This document shows positions 31,964-44,049 of a stretch of 58,000 bases of DNA, piece by piece. Each line of letters begins with the position of its first letter. Positions within the stretch are counted from its first letter, which is position 1. A program made the position numbers and the translations under genes. Below the pieces are notes generated by a model that searched no databases, was not told where the DNA came from, and worked only from the letters and a program-made list of their open reading frames with translations. Source of the stretch: Adiantum capillus-veneris (taxonomy: Eukaryota > Streptophyta > Polypodiopsida > Polypodiales > Pteridaceae); assembly GCA_014529385.2 (NCBI GenBank), contig CM043971.1, positions 55,665,209 to 55,723,208 of the forward strand, written 5' to 3'.

Positions 31964-33300
31964 CCCCCCCCCCTCCCGCTCCCTTGGAGAATCATTTTCA
32001 TCCTCAAAAACGAACGTAGGAAAACATTTCTTAAGTGCAGAGACATTGTAGAACCTTCTTCAGGTCTATCTAGCCATTTTACCAACACCTCTCGTCTGAC
32101 ATGATGTCTGGTGCGAAGCTCATGAGAATCCAAAATCTTTTCGGGCTCATGAGGGATGCTTGGCAGTTCGAGAAGGTCAACTAACACACCTGTGTCAATA
32201 ACATTATCATTCTGTCCTAGCTGTTTTTGTAAACAACTAATATGAAAAACGAGATGAACTCGTGAGTGCTCTGGAAGAGCTAACTTATAGGCCACTTGAC
32301 CTATACGTTTGAGAATGGTAAACGGTCCACAATAGCATGGTGAAGTTTAGCAACTTTTCCCGTCTTCAGACTTTCTGAATGCTCCGAAACCTTGAGGAAA
32401 ACCTTGTCTCCTTCTTTGAAAGTAGCAAGACGACGATGCTCATCTGCGTACTTTTTATATCGATCTTGAGCTTGCTTAACATTCTGTTGAGTAACTCGAA
32501 GCATGTCAAAATGGTCTTGGAGAAAATCCTTTGCTTGTTGTATCTTCTCCTTAGCCAACCCCACCGTAATGGGTGATCTAGGTTGAAATCCATATAAAAG
32601 CATAAATGTACTAAACCCTGTAGTCACATGCTTTGAACTATTATAAGCAAATTCCAATATAGGTAAGTAGTCTTCCCAATTGGTTTGCTTCTTGCTAACA
32701 TACGCTCGTAGCATATCCTCTAGCGCTTGATTAACTCTTTCGGTTTGACCATCTGTTTCTGGATGATCAGTCGTACTTAGATTAATTTTAGTTTTCAACT
32801 TTTGAAACACAGCTCTTCGGAAGTGATTATCAAGCTTTCGATCTCTGTCACTAATGATACTAGCTGGAAGACTGTACAGTCTATATATATGCTCTACAAA
32901 TAGCCATGCTAATTCCAGTGTCTTAACCGTAGTCTTAGTGGGAATGAATCGACCCATCTTTGTGAGATGATCTACAATTACCCATATGGCATCATGGCCA
33001 TGATTTGTAGTAGGTAGTCCTACTACAAAATCCTTAAAGATACTCTCCCACTTACCTTGTGAAATCTCTAAAGGATGTAAAAGGTCACCTACCTTGAGCG
33101 CTCTGCCTTATTTACTTGGCACTGTTGGCAGTTTAGTACGTACTCATGAACATCATGATGTAAGCCTGGCCAAAAAAATTGCCATCGAACTAAGGCATAT
33201 GTCTTATGAATACTTGGATGACCAGCACTTGGACTATCGTGACACTCAAATAAGATTTGGCGCCTAGTGTCTGAGTCCTTTAGCACACATACTCTACCCT
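31964..33300 (-). pseudogene. G2 integrase and chromodomain-like tail
   Basis: The minus strand shows the HHCC zinc domain (SAGHPSIHKTYALVRWQFFW; ...NCQQCQ, about 33,245-33,105), core fragments (MGRFIPTKTTVKTLELAWLF; IISDRDRKL; TTDHPETDGQTERVNQALED), a C-terminal basic module to about 32,301, and a chromodomain-like end (PEKILDSHELRTRHHV; VLVKWLDRPEEGSTM, about 32,150-32,050). The part between 33,090 and 32,957 contains stops. Catalytic acidic positions are partly recognisable; the frame breaks make it inactive. Confidence 0.8.
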
Positions 33301-33519
33301 TGTGGAGTAAGTAACCATCATCATCAATGGAAAAATTCTTCCATCGCTTAAGCTCTTCCTGAGTACTGGTGGAGCTGTGTTGGAGTTTTTATCTGCACAT
33401 GTAGACACATGTTGATCTGGTTGTACAAAGACATGTAAGTGTGAGGGATCCCTTTTTAAAACTAGACTCCACACTTTAGCATATAATTGATCTTGTGCAC
33501 ACTTGCCACATAATGACTC

Positions 33520-34810
33520 CAAAAATCCACTCTTTATTTATGTGAAAGCAAGTGCATTAATATGAGGCATCCAACTTTAGTGCATCCGCTGCTACATTAT
33601 GTCACCCCTTGCGATATCGTAGCTTACAATCATAATCTTGAAGGATTTCTGCCCATCTAACTTTATGGCCCTTCAAGTCCATTTGAGCAGTAAACCATTT
33701 TATACTCTCATGGTAAAAAAATGCTTCAAACTTGGCACCATATAAATAGTGTCGGCACTTTCATAAAGCATGAATTACGGCATAGAGCTCTCTCTCATAG
33801 ACATAATAATTATGTTGAGCTCTGTCCAACTTTTTACTTTCAAAGGCCATAGGTCTTCCCTCCTGGAGAAGTACCGCACCAAGTGCTTTATCACTGGCAT
33901 CAGTCTCTACCACACATGGCTTAAGTGGGTCAACGATTGCTAGGATGGGAGCAGTAGCTACAACTACCTTGAGCTATTCAAAACTGCGTTTTTGGGCTTC
34001 TTCCTAGCAAAAGGTCTTACCTTTTGCTTTAATGTTATCCTTCATAGGAACAGTGATTTTGGCATAATCACGAATATACTATCGATTAAATTTAGCCATG
34101 CCTAAAAGTATTTGAAGCTCCTCAACCGTGTTGGGATGTGGCCATCGAAGAATGGCAGTGACCTTGTCAGTGTCCATTTTGATGTCAGAATAAGAGATCA
34201 CGTGACCGAGGTAATGTATTTTTGTTTTAAAGAAATGGCACTTGTTTTGCTTAGCATACAGAGCATGAGCTCGTAGCTGTTCGAACACTAATCGTAAGTG
34301 TTCTATGTGTTCATCTTCAGTCTTACTGTAAATGAGAATGTCATCAAGGAAAATCACAACAAATTTTCCAAGATAGGGACGTAAGACACTATCCATGAGT
34401 GTCATAAATGTAGCTGGAGCATTGGTTAAATCAAAAGGCATAACCAAAAATTCAAAATGCCCGAACCGTGTTCTTAAAGGCAGTTTTAGAGATATCTTGC
34501 AAAAGGATACGCATCTGGTGGTATCCTGAATGAAGACTTATCTTTGTATAGTATCTTGTCCCATGGAAGTTGGTCAAACAACTCATCAGAGGATATTTGT
34601 TCTTGATGGTTATGGCGTTTAATCCACAATAATCTACGCACATGCGCATAGTACCATATTTCTTTTTTACCAATAGAATTGGTGATGCCCAAGGCGAAGT
34701 GCTAGGTCTAATGAAACCTAGTCAGCCAACTGACTCTCAACGTCCTTGGCTTCTTTAGCCCTCATACGATAAGGTGGTTTACTCACCGGTTTAGTGCCTG
34801 GCAGGACATC
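33520..34810 (-). pseudogene. G2 reverse transcriptase and RNase H
   Basis: RT segments: [20 protein letters not shown] (34,650-34,590), a frame change near 34,450, then VMPFDLTNAPATFMTLMDSV and the catalytic VVIFLDDILIYSKT (about 34,350; F-L-D-D), HALYAKQNKCHFFKTKIHYL and LGHVIS. RNase H follows (about 33,950-33,600): VETDASDKALGAVLLQEGR, YYVYERELYAVIHAL, with several stops. It would copy RNA to DNA and remove the RNA strand; it is broken by at least five frame or stop changes. Confidence 0.85.
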
Positions 34811-35640
34811 TATGCCATGTTGTCACGTGTAGGGGGTAAACTTGTTGGTAAATCACTTGAGAATACATCACTATACTTTGTGAGTAAGTGAGTCAACTTT
34901 TTCCGTGCAAAAGGAGAAAGTAAACTAGAGTTATGCTGGGATGGAGAATCTTGTAATTCCTGTAATGTTTGTTTTACAATAGTTGCACGTTGCTCAATAG
35001 AATTAAAATTGAGAGCACCTTGCTCTTTAGAATTGTTAACACTTTGCTTATCATTAGAATTCATTGCACTTCGCATACCATTACTAGAATTCACAGCACT
35101 TTGCTCTTGAGAATTCACAAGACTTAGAGACAAGTAGTAACACAAAAAGACTTCATCTATTAAATCTGCTTTCTGTAAAATAGAAAGCTCGGTTGTACAT
35201 ATAAGAGGTACAGATGGTATATTTTTCTCACTAAGCAAAAGCACATGTTTACCATTGGCCATAAAGGATAGGGAGTTGTGTTCATAACTAATGTGCAATG
35301 TGTTTCCTAATCCATGCAATCACTCCCGTCCTAAAACTACATTAGCATGGTCCATGTTCATAACTTGAAAGTGAATGGTCATCGTATGATCTTGAACAAT
35401 AAGCTCAATCCCTTGAACTACCGTGCCCCATACTTCTTTATCATTCCTAGACATCTGCTCTACCCCATACTTGTGGGAGCAGGGAGTCTATGTAAGCTTC
35501 AATTTCTTGACTAGCTTATCGTTCAAGAAGTTATGAGTTGCACCGTCATCCACTAAAATACGAACACGTTGTCTGTTAATAGTGCCATGCATGCGAATCA
35601 ACTCATGGGGGCCAAAGGTGGGCTACCACATTGAAGAAAG
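34811..35640 (-). pseudogene. G2 protease and linker
   Basis: The minus strand encodes a retropepsin-like start (VRILVDDGATHNFLNDKLV, about 35,575-35,515; D-D-G-A active site) and later VNMDHANVVLG-type sequence with NTLHISYEHNSLSFMANGKH (about 35,310-35,250). The linker 35,200-34,990 contains reiterated Asn/Ser/Gln/Glu-rich strings (NSKEQGALN, NSQEQSAVN), visible as short repeats in the DNA (35,010-35,120). Stops near 35,490 and 35,320 interrupt it. Confidence 0.75.
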
Positions 35641-35939
35641 CACACAACACTTGTGCTTTTCTTCCATATGAAGAACCTCGTCAACACAATATTTAAGAGA
35701 TGAATCTAATGTGAGGCGTTGCACCGTGTGCATGGCCTTTTCTTTGCGTTGCAAAACCTTCTTGTTATGTTGGTCCGAAAGACACTGAAACAAAAATTGT
35801 GTTTCTTTACACACTCAAAATCAGCAATGCTGAGAGACCCACGTGGAGTATTTCGTGATTGCTTTAGCTTCTTAGCCTCTTGTGGGCGTGGAGAGGTAGA
35901 CTATCTCTTATTCCTCTTGGAACGTGTGGGAGATCTACC

Positions 35940-36860
35940 TCACCATTGGCTCTTAGCCACATTGCTCTTAGCAAAAATATTCTTAGAGTAGGGAACATTT
36001 CCCTTCCTCTCTTGATCATCATCATATCTATGGGCATGACCGATGGCTTCTTCCAAAGTTTTTGGATGTTGAATCTTAACATGAATACGATAGTCTTTGT
36101 CAAGACCCCTATTAAAATCCCGTATCTTTTGAAATTCATCTAGACCTTCTAGTTTTAATATGATTTCTCGATACTTCAAAAGGTACTGTGTGAGAGAGAG
36201 GCCAGACATGCGGCATGCATCCCATGCTAACCAATTCTTATCTTCTTCATTCGAGTCCAAAAACTCTTTGGAGAAAGAAGCTTGAAACGCAGCCCAAGAC
36301 GAAGCACGAGCATCTATTGGAAATGTCATCCACCACTTATATGCCTTGCCTTTAAGAGATAGACTTGTTTCCACAGCCGTCTTTATATTCGGGGTATGTC
36401 TCAACCAATAAATATCATTCCATTTGTGTAAGAACGTATTGACCGCATCCTTGTTGCGATCACGCTCTTCCTCGTGAAACTCAGGAATGGTGATATTCTT
36501 AAGCAATACATTGCTACCTTCTGCATCTTTTGAAGCACTTGTCTCTTGGACTGCTTGAGTCGTGCGAGGTTGGTTTCCTTGAATTGTGCCACTTGTGGCT
36601 CCTTGAGCCGTTTATGAATTCATAAATTTCATAAGCAGCTGAGTAAGATTTGTAACATTTGCATTGAGTGCAGAAAGGTTGCGTTCAAGTATGCTTTGGT
36701 GATTTTCCAAAGTCTTGAAAGCAACCATACCTACAAGGCCATGATCTCCTAGATCATCATCGTCATGCATATTAGTGTCGGCAATACCCGTGGTGCCTTG
36801 CTTTTGATCTACGTGCTCAAAATCAAAAGTGTGTATAGGTGGGATATCCTCACTAGCCAT
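35940..36860 (-). pseudogene. G2 gag
   Basis: It starts at 36,860 (MASEDIPPIHTFDFEHVDQ). One TAA at 36,612-36,614 interrupts the frame, which then continues in register through NITIPEFHEEERDRNKDAVN, FLHKWNDIYWLR, KGKAYKWWMTFPIDARASSW, ASFSKEFLDSNEEDKNWLAW and LTQYLLKYREIILKLEGLDE, to SQW-stop at 35,940. The KAYKWW and F..EF blocks are standard gypsy gag core. The zinc knuckle expected downstream is not clearly preserved. Apart from one nonsense change the gag is nearly intact. Confidence 0.85.
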
Positions 36861-37609
36861 GGTAAACACACACTAATGTAAAGAGATAGAAACAAAAAAC
36901 GTCAATTTGTACCTTATAAAGCTTGAAGTCTTTGTATTTTTTATGCTCGGCGATTTGCGCCGCATGCGAACCTCGCCTTGTAGAAATTGTAGCGCTTCAC
37001 ATATCGTTCGTTGTAAGAACACCTTTGTGGATTCTTCACAAAAACTCATCGTTTTTGTGAAGGCTTTTCTTCACGTGTGAAGCTTCTTCCTTGAAGAAAA
37101 CGAAATTTTGGAGGAAAACTTGCCTTCCTCTAAGAAGTGAAAAGGAAGGGTGAAACTACTTCCTTGAAGTTTGAAGCTTTTTCTTTCCTTCTAGCTTTCT
37201 TGTCAAAGCAAGTATGCTATTTTTCCTTGTTATACACAACGAGACTCAATAGCTTGATGGTAGGGTGTTGGCCTCTTACCCTCGTGGGGTGGATTCAACC
37301 CTCCTTCATGCAAGGGTTAAGAGAGCCTTCCTATACGTGCAGATAACGGAGCCTTTGAAGCCTCATTGTCGTAGAGTTGTTGATCGAGTTTTTCTTGGTC
37401 GCCCGTTATGGAGGACGTATGTGTGGCGGTTGCGATCGACTATCGTTGTCTGCCTTTGCGCGCTGTGCATATAAAAGTGTGCATGCCTTCTTTTTGTTGC
37501 ACAACGGAGGTGTCATTGTCCCTGTCTGCGAAGCGTGGGAGAGAAGCAGCACGTCACATGCACATGCAACCTGCTTTTTCCCTTCCCCCAAAAATAGATT
37601 GGATACCAA
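36861..37609 (-). other. G2 5' leader with primer site at its end
   Basis: About 750 bases between the 5' LTR and gag. Next to the LTR the minus strand reads TTGGTATCCAATC, which matches the usual TGGTATC start of the initiator-Met primer site but then differs. A tRNA-like string lies at 37,242-37,312. Hairpin-forming cttcac/gtgaag and cttctt/aagaag strings occur at about 37,030-37,150. Confidence 0.6.
37242..37312 (+). repeat. tRNA-like string inside the G2 leader
   Basis: The plus strand contains tagcttgatggtagggtg (A-box-like), a potential anticodon stem-loop near cctcttaccctcg, and ggattcaaccctcc (B-box-like). Spacing and order match a tRNA or SINE head. The acceptor stem is poor, so it is not called a tRNA gene. 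Confidence 0.4.
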
Positions 37610-37727
37610 TGAAAGGGCAGTGATAATGTGTGTGCTAGTCTCCACCCAACCGTGCTATAGCCTTCTCCTAGCGTACACACTATCCGGCCGTGCCGGTGGC
37701 CTTGCCCGTAGGACCCATGTCCTTACA
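37610..37727 (-). repeat. G2 5' LTR
   Basis: 118 bp, partner of 24,268-24,390. Confidence 0.9.
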
Positions 37728-37922
37728 GAGGCAAGGTGATTCAAGGAGGGCTCTCAGAGGCGAAGCAAAGAAGGCATAGGGAAGAGCGGGGGACAAAGGA
37801 GAGAATATTCTTTTGTAATGATTTTTTTGAAAAACTCGCCAGTAGGTCTCCCCAATGTATAAAAAATAAAAAGCCTTTCAAAACATCTTAAGTGTGTAAG
37901 TGAAGGGTGAGTTCAGCTGACA

Positions 37923-37925
<3 letters not shown>

Positions 37926-37962
<37 letters not shown>
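37926..37962. repeat. (TC)n microsatellite
   Basis: About 18 TC units. Confidence 0.95.
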
Positions 37963-37963
<1 letters not shown>

Positions 37964-40718
37964 TCCTTTGATTTTTGGCTTTCTAAAAGAAGCCTTAGTG
38001 TTGGGTAGGATAGGCATCCTTCCAATGTTTTTAGTGCCAATGATGGCGACTTACCTTAAATGTTACCATGGGGTTTGTCAAATGGGTCCCTTTCATTTTT
38101 CATTTCAGAGCCTTACCTGACTTTTTAAGGCTTTCTCTTGTTTTTTCTTTTTTTTCTTTGCTCATGTAATATTCTTTTGAACATGAACACACAATTTATA
38201 CTTCTTCTTTTTTCTTAGGACGGGACTACTTTTTTTATTTTTAAAGCTTTTAAACAATAAAGAGCTTTTTTCATAAGGACAAGTGATTGTGACTCTCTCT
38301 CTATTGTGTTTTTTATAAAGCCAAAATACAAATACTAATTTATATATTTTGTGTGTATTTTCATCATATCTTGATTTCCTTTCTGGAAAGCCATCGTGAA
38401 ATCTCACCTTGTTTACAAAGTTTTGAGGAATGGCTAATGTTGGAAGCAATGGTTAAACCAAGTCAAAGATGACTTAATAGTGGAATGGCATGATATAGTA
38501 TTCGCGTGATGGTACATTTGATTAGACTACACATTGGTGCAACATACATCAAGCACTTACTTGGTTCATGAAAAGTGCTCCTACATCTAAAGAGGAACTT
38601 CACACAGTGCACCTTTCTCCACATTGTGGAGCAAATTTCCCTCAATCTTAACTATTATCTTTTGGAGGTGTAAAAAGATGAAATGTTCTACTCAGAATGT
38701 ACAATACCCTCATTGGAGGGATCTTGTAGATATACTTTCTATAGCAAGATATAAAGGCACAAAATTGGCTCCCAATAGGGACAGGACTACAACCACCTAT
38801 CTGAGTACCTACTTAGGAAACTTTCCAGATGGAAATACAACAATTATCTCTTGATCAAGTGTTCCCCATGTGATGGAGGATCCACTACCTAAAGGGATCC
38901 ACAAATAACACTCAACTATATCAGCTATTAAAGTGTGTAGTAGTGTCTTCTTGCAATGTGTGCCTTGGACTTCCTAGTATTGGCTAGGATGCCTAGCGTA
39001 CCAAATTGTGCCTAGTGCCAACTTGAGATTGGACTAGTGCAAAGATTCAATTATGTAGAGAATCTAGCAAGGTCATTATGAGTGGTAACACGCTCACACT
39101 AAGAGTATCATATACTTAAGTTATAGAAGTCAACTGGAGTGAAGAGAGAGGAAAGTAGTGGGACTAAGGCAATTGTATTCCCGTTGTATTTAAGTAGTGT
39201 TGGATTGGGAAACACACTCAAGTTAGTTAACACCTTTGGGTTTGGGGAGTAGCCCATGTGCTAATCTACATACTGCATGTGGGATTGCACATGCGCTAAT
39301 TAGCATACAAACATGTGCTAGTTATCATACAATACTATTATTTGTTAGCACATTGAGCTGCTGCTAATTAGCATTTAGCTAGCACGCACATAGAGGCTTG
39401 TCAGCATACAACCACTACTAGTTAGCATATATTGTTAACAGTCTACGCATGCTAGCTAAAAACATTCACTGCTAAATTAACATAAGCTAGTTATCACTAG
39501 CTTTCATTGTACTAAAAGTTATTGAGCTCAATAAAGATATTTATCATTCTAGTATTTCTCTTTTGCAAATTCTAGTATTTCTCATGGTGCCAATATTCTC
39601 TGAACTTTTTCTCAATATACAAATGACCCGGCCTAGATATCTATGTTGTATCTTCATTGAAGCATGCCATAAACAACTTCATCAAGCATATGCAGATTCA
39701 AGAAAGTTTGTCAAATTCTCTATATACGTTGGGACATATTGAACCCAAGCAAAATTCAAGTGTGTGGAGCTTTCATTCTTTTTGGTAAAACATTCCATCA
39801 TAAGGAAGCTTTTGTAGTCGCGTGATTAGTTACACATTTAATTTTTTCATGCTTTGAAAATCTTTCCACGGATAAATGATCATCAAATTGGCTAAGCGAA
39901 GAAAGAGGATTCTAACCCTTTTCCTTTCCATCATACGTCTTGGATGCATGACAACTGATCTTTGGTTCTTTGAAATTTCTTGATGCTCAATGGTTCTATG
40001 TAACATCTTTGCAATTCTTTGATCTTCGTCATCATGGTTGGAAGCGCAATGCTTGTCAAAGTAGTGTCTAATGCTTTATGTCAATTTGTCCCATATGCCA
40101 ATTCCTCTTTCAATGACTCCATGAGATATTTTAGCAGGTGGATCCTAAAGTGGTACTGTGGTACTTCGTCAAAATAGTTTGGTTTGACATCATACGAAGA
40201 GTTGTTTTTTGAAGTATACCACGGTGTAGCATTGACGGTGGTGGGGTAGGTTTTTCGTGGAAATAAGGTGTAATGCAAAACTATGTAGCAAATATAAAAG
40301 CAAGTATAAGAAAACGCTTTTTATATAGAGAGTTAGAGCTTTTCCTTTCAATTATGAACGCTTCGTTTTGCAATATATAAACAGAAAAGCTGAATACTCA
40401 AATAGTAAAATATTTGGCTCTTTACCTTTATGTGGTGAGTTAAAAGGTCCCTTTGGTGCAATACTTTGGAGAGGGGTCGTACGTGTGTAGTGCTATTCGT
40501 TGGCACATTGATCATAGCCATTGATGCCAATGGTCTGCCACGGTCTATGCCATGGTTGTAAGGCTCACGTAAGGCTTAAGTAAGCTTACAGGGCCTTGGA
40601 TAGGGGGACTTCCCACAAGTGGTCTGCTTTCGCCTAGCCTTCTTCTTTTGCTACCATTGTGCACAACAATATGCATAGAGAGTTATTGGCTCTCTATATC
40701 TCTCTCTTTCAGCTAAGT

Positions 40719-40721
<3 letters not shown>

Positions 40722-40752
<31 letters not shown>
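40722..40752. repeat. (CA)n microsatellite
   Basis: About 15 CA units. Confidence 0.95.
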
Positions 40753-40755
<3 letters not shown>

Positions 40756-40978
40756 TGCATGCACACACACACATATCACACAAAGATGGTTTGGTTTCTC
40801 CTTCTCATATAGAGAGGTTGTCTTTTGTTTGCTTACATGGGATCCATGTGTGGTATTCGAGTCAGTAACCTATCAGTCTTAACATGAGATCAACTAGAAG
40901 CAACAAAGAGAAACAAGCACGGAGTTACAAGCAACAATTATAAAGTGCAAGTTTATACCTATCAGCAAATTGCATGTG

Positions 40979-41282
40979 CTAGCAAATTGGTAAAACACTT
41001 ATCTTAGAATGGAGAGGGCATGATTTTAATCCCCTCCCAACCCCATTTGGCATGTGCTCATGAATTGGTGAAGCACTCCTCTTCCAACACCAATTGGTGT
41101 GCACTCGCAAATTGGTAAAGCACTCACCTTAGAACGGGGAAGTCGTAAGATCAAGCCCCTCCCACATATGTGCTAGCAATTTGATAAAGCACTTTCCTTG
41201 AAACAAGGAGGCCATGTGTTCAAGCCCTTGTCAACAATCATGTTATCTAATTGGTAAAGAGTGTAGATCTTTGATGATTGGA
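40979..41282 (+). repeat. tandem array of four to five tRNA-like units
   Basis: Units begin near 40,979, 41,056, 41,101, 41,169 and 41,236. Each starts with a form of gctagcaaattggtaaa-cact (A-box-like). Units 1, 3 and 4 end in a form of aagatcaagcccctccc or gtgttcaagccc (B-box-like); unit 2 is shortened and unit 5 is partial. Spacing is about 45-77 bases. This suggests a multimer of a tRNA-derived SINE head. No unit keeps a convincing cloverleaf. Confidence 0.6.
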
Positions 41283-41284
41283 GC

Positions 41285-43915
41285 ACCCATGTTTGATCTA
41301 GACGTAGAATGTTGTCCATTAGCATCATTAATGTCGCTAGTGCATTGGGTAGCCCAAATGGCATAACCAAGAACTCAAAATGCCCAAGCGGGTCCCACAT
41401 GTTGTCTTTGCAACATCTTCTAGTCTAATTCTGACCTCATGAAAACCGAATCTTAGGTCTATCTTTGAAAAAATTGTGACTAACAACTCATCCATATGCG
41501 ACATCTGTTTTTAATTGTTATCTGATTAAGAGCCCTATAATCTACACACATTTGCATAGATCCTTCCTTCTTCTTTACTAGAGGAGTAGATGATGCCCAT
41601 GGACTACAACTAGGCCTAATAAAGCCTTTGTTCAAGTATTTTATAAATTGTTTTTTCAACTCTTGTGCTTTGGAGTGGCTTAGTCTCGAAGCATGTTTGC
41701 TTATAGGTCTTGACCCTAGCATAATATCAATGCCATGGTCTACATCTCGAGATGGTGGCAAGCCATTTGGAAAAATCACAAGGAAACACATCTTGGAACT
41801 CCTCTAAAAAATTATTTAAAGCATCCACATACATTTTGTTAAGGGTCTCTTTTACCTTGGATTTCTTCATTTTTGAATCGCATGCATGCAAAACAAGGTT
41901 CTCAAACAATGGGTCTCGTCGAAGGCCATGTTTTTAAGTGTGTTTGTCTACACAAACATTATTTATAGTTTCAACTATGGAAACACTTTTATCATTTTCA
42001 CATAAAAAAACAAAATTCAAAAGAGGGTAACAACCAAATGCCTATGCTATTTGGACCCTGTGGGCAGCTATGTGTAGCTCCATGGAAGAGATGAGAGGGG
42101 TAGAGGGGACACTACGATCACCCTACATAACGATGACCCTTCCTCCATGCTCAAATTGTAGCTTTATGTGCAAATATCCTCACTATACTAGGGCCCATGT
42201 TGTACAACCACTCCTTATCTAGGTACATGTCTGCTCTAGCCAAATGCATGACCTGAAAGCCAAGCGTAGCCTCGTAGTCCTGCTTGCATCGCTAATGGAA
42301 CTCCCAAGACTACAATATTCCATATTGTCTGATCATATCCATTGGCCAAGCCAACAATGTACTCATGATTGCTCACGATCTTGGGAAACCTTGACCTTCT
42401 TAACCAACAAGTAGTTTAAGAAGTTATGGCTAGCTCCATTGTCTATGAAAACAATGACTTTGCGGCCAACTATGGTGCCATAGATGTGCACCATGTCATG
42501 CATACCTACAATAGGCTGTCACATAGCTGGTGTCATTGAACAAGCATAACGCTCATCACAATGGCACAATGTCACCTCCTATAACTCTCCAAAACTGAGA
42601 GGAAGCGTCTACACTATGTGCAACAGCCTATAGGATTTTCCATCTCTCTTAGGCTCAATACCACTCGTGCTAGCTTTGAGCTTTAGGCATTTGGCTTTGG
42701 TGTGCCCTACTTCATTGCAGACAAAGCAATGATTTTCCTTTCATGCTTTAACATAGCTCTCTTTTTTCTACAATTTGGACTCTCGTTTCTTTTTAAACGG
42801 TTGTGGCTTTTTAGTCCAACGACTACCATGACCACAGTGGTCAGTACTCTCCCCCCGCCTCTCACTACGAAACCCCTTTCTTTTAAACCTTGATCCTATT
42901 TTTTTCTTTTTTTTCGGACTCTACGTACCCCATCTTGTGCACTACGGTGCTTGATGTTATCATATATCTATGCATATTTGATCCCATCAAATAAATCCTT
43001 CAACTGAAGAATCTCAATGTACTCAAGATAGTCATTTGTGAGGCCCTACTTGAAGCCCCAGAAAGTCTGGAATGCATCAATTCCCTTTAACTTGAGCACT
43101 ATCTCTCTGTAGTCTAAGGTGTACTACTGAGTTAGGGACTTGTTTGGACTCCCAATTTTGCACTCCCTATTTGTCTAGAAAGAACTCTTTTTGAAACATG
43201 GTTTCAAACTCTGCCCAAGTGGTAGGAAGAGTGGTCAAACTCATCCACCACTTGTACGCCTTGCCAGTCAATAAAGACCTAGCCTTTTCAAGGTGCACAT
43301 GGGTAGGCTACTTCCATAGCGCATGAATATTTGACCACTTTGCTAGGAACATGTTCACCGAATCTTTTTTCCTCTCCCTTTTCTCCCCTCTAGAACTAAG
43401 CAATTTGAAATCCTTGAGTAGAGCTGAGGTTGTCTCTACGGATGACCCTGCAGATGCATTGGCTTGGACTCCCATATGGGTGAGTCTATGCTCACTGGTG
43501 TTGTGGATACCTTCCTACTCCGAGGAAGAGGAGATGCAACCGAAGTAGCTATTAGCGCATCTAGACGTGTGGAGATGCTTTGTAGCATTGTGACTATATC
43601 AGCTTGTACTTTTACTAAGGTGGTCAACTTAGCATTAAAATATTTGAATATCCCGCTAGAGAGCTCCGTCTCTATAAGGATATTGGTGAGATCAGTAGGT
43701 AGTCCTCATCATCATAATTGATCGATTCTCGATCATCCCCATTCGGGGATGTTGGTCTCCATAAGTTTTGGCGCAGCGTCTAGAAATGGGTCAATAGGGT
43801 TGGCAGTCTCTATGAGCACACCGGGTCCAATGACAGGGTCTATGACCACAAAGGGCATTGGCGGGTCATGTGAAGTGACCGTGAAGGCACTGTAGAGTGG
43901 AAAAGGACCTGACAT
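41285..43915 (-). pseudogene. decayed Ty3/gypsy element G3: gag, protease and RT fragments
   Basis: Minus strand, upstream to downstream: gag-like LVKVQADIVTMLQSISTRLD (43,610-43,550), zinc knuckle CFVCNEVGHTKAKCLK (about 42,730-42,680), protease-like VFIDNGASHNFLNYLLVKK (about 42,450-42,395), the pre-RT linker (ALNNFLEEFQDVFPCDF), RT start (LNKGFIRPSCSPWASS; MQMCVDYRALNQITIKNR, about 41,650-41,490) and an RT palm fragment ([19 protein letters not shown], about 41,385-41,315). There are many stops and frame changes. RT catalytic core, RNase H and integrase are absent. No LTR pair was identified; the repeats at 44.05-45.07 kb could be related to its 5' end. Confidence 0.75.
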
Positions 43916-44049
43916 CTATGGCGAGATAGTTCACGACCGGGGTTAGGCCTGCAACCAATGACAATAAGCCAATAAATCCTAGAGTTAGACGACGATGGGG
44001 ATACACTACGTTGTGCATACATTTTCTTTTGGATGTTTTAGCAAATAAA

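Larger units (their letters stand above)
24268..37727 (-). mobile_element. Ty3/gypsy element G2 with very short LTRs, carrying nested element G1
   Basis: LTRs of 123 bp (24,268-24,390) and 118 bp (37,610-37,727) start and end TG...CA and share most positions. The flanks are gaggt (24,263-24,267) and gaggc (37,728-37,732), a 5-bp duplication with one mismatch. Domain order on the minus strand is gag, protease, reverse transcriptase, RNase H, integrase, then a chromodomain-like tail, as in Ty3/gypsy. Its polypurine tract (a G-rich run after 31,961 on the plus strand as C's) is separated from the 3' LTR by the 7.56-kb element G1. Many stops and frameshifts mark it as the oldest of the three dated elements. 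Confidence 0.9.
37728..40975. other. intergenic, no gene recognised
   Basis: A (TC)n tract at 37,926-37,962 and a (CA)n tract at 40,722-40,752 are present. A cluster of gctaattagc / gctagttagc / gctagc palindromic strings spans 39,250-39,500. Short minus frames at 38,162-38,449 and 40,081-40,278 look partly protein-like but match no family and have no splice support. Confidence 0.45.

Noticed and set aside
37242-37312. Functional tRNA gene
   Set aside because: A- and B-box-like strings are present but the acceptor and D-stem pairing is poor.
40979-41282. CRISPR-like regular repeats
   Set aside because: Units are tRNA-like, imperfect and without uniform spacers; the genome is plant nuclear DNA.
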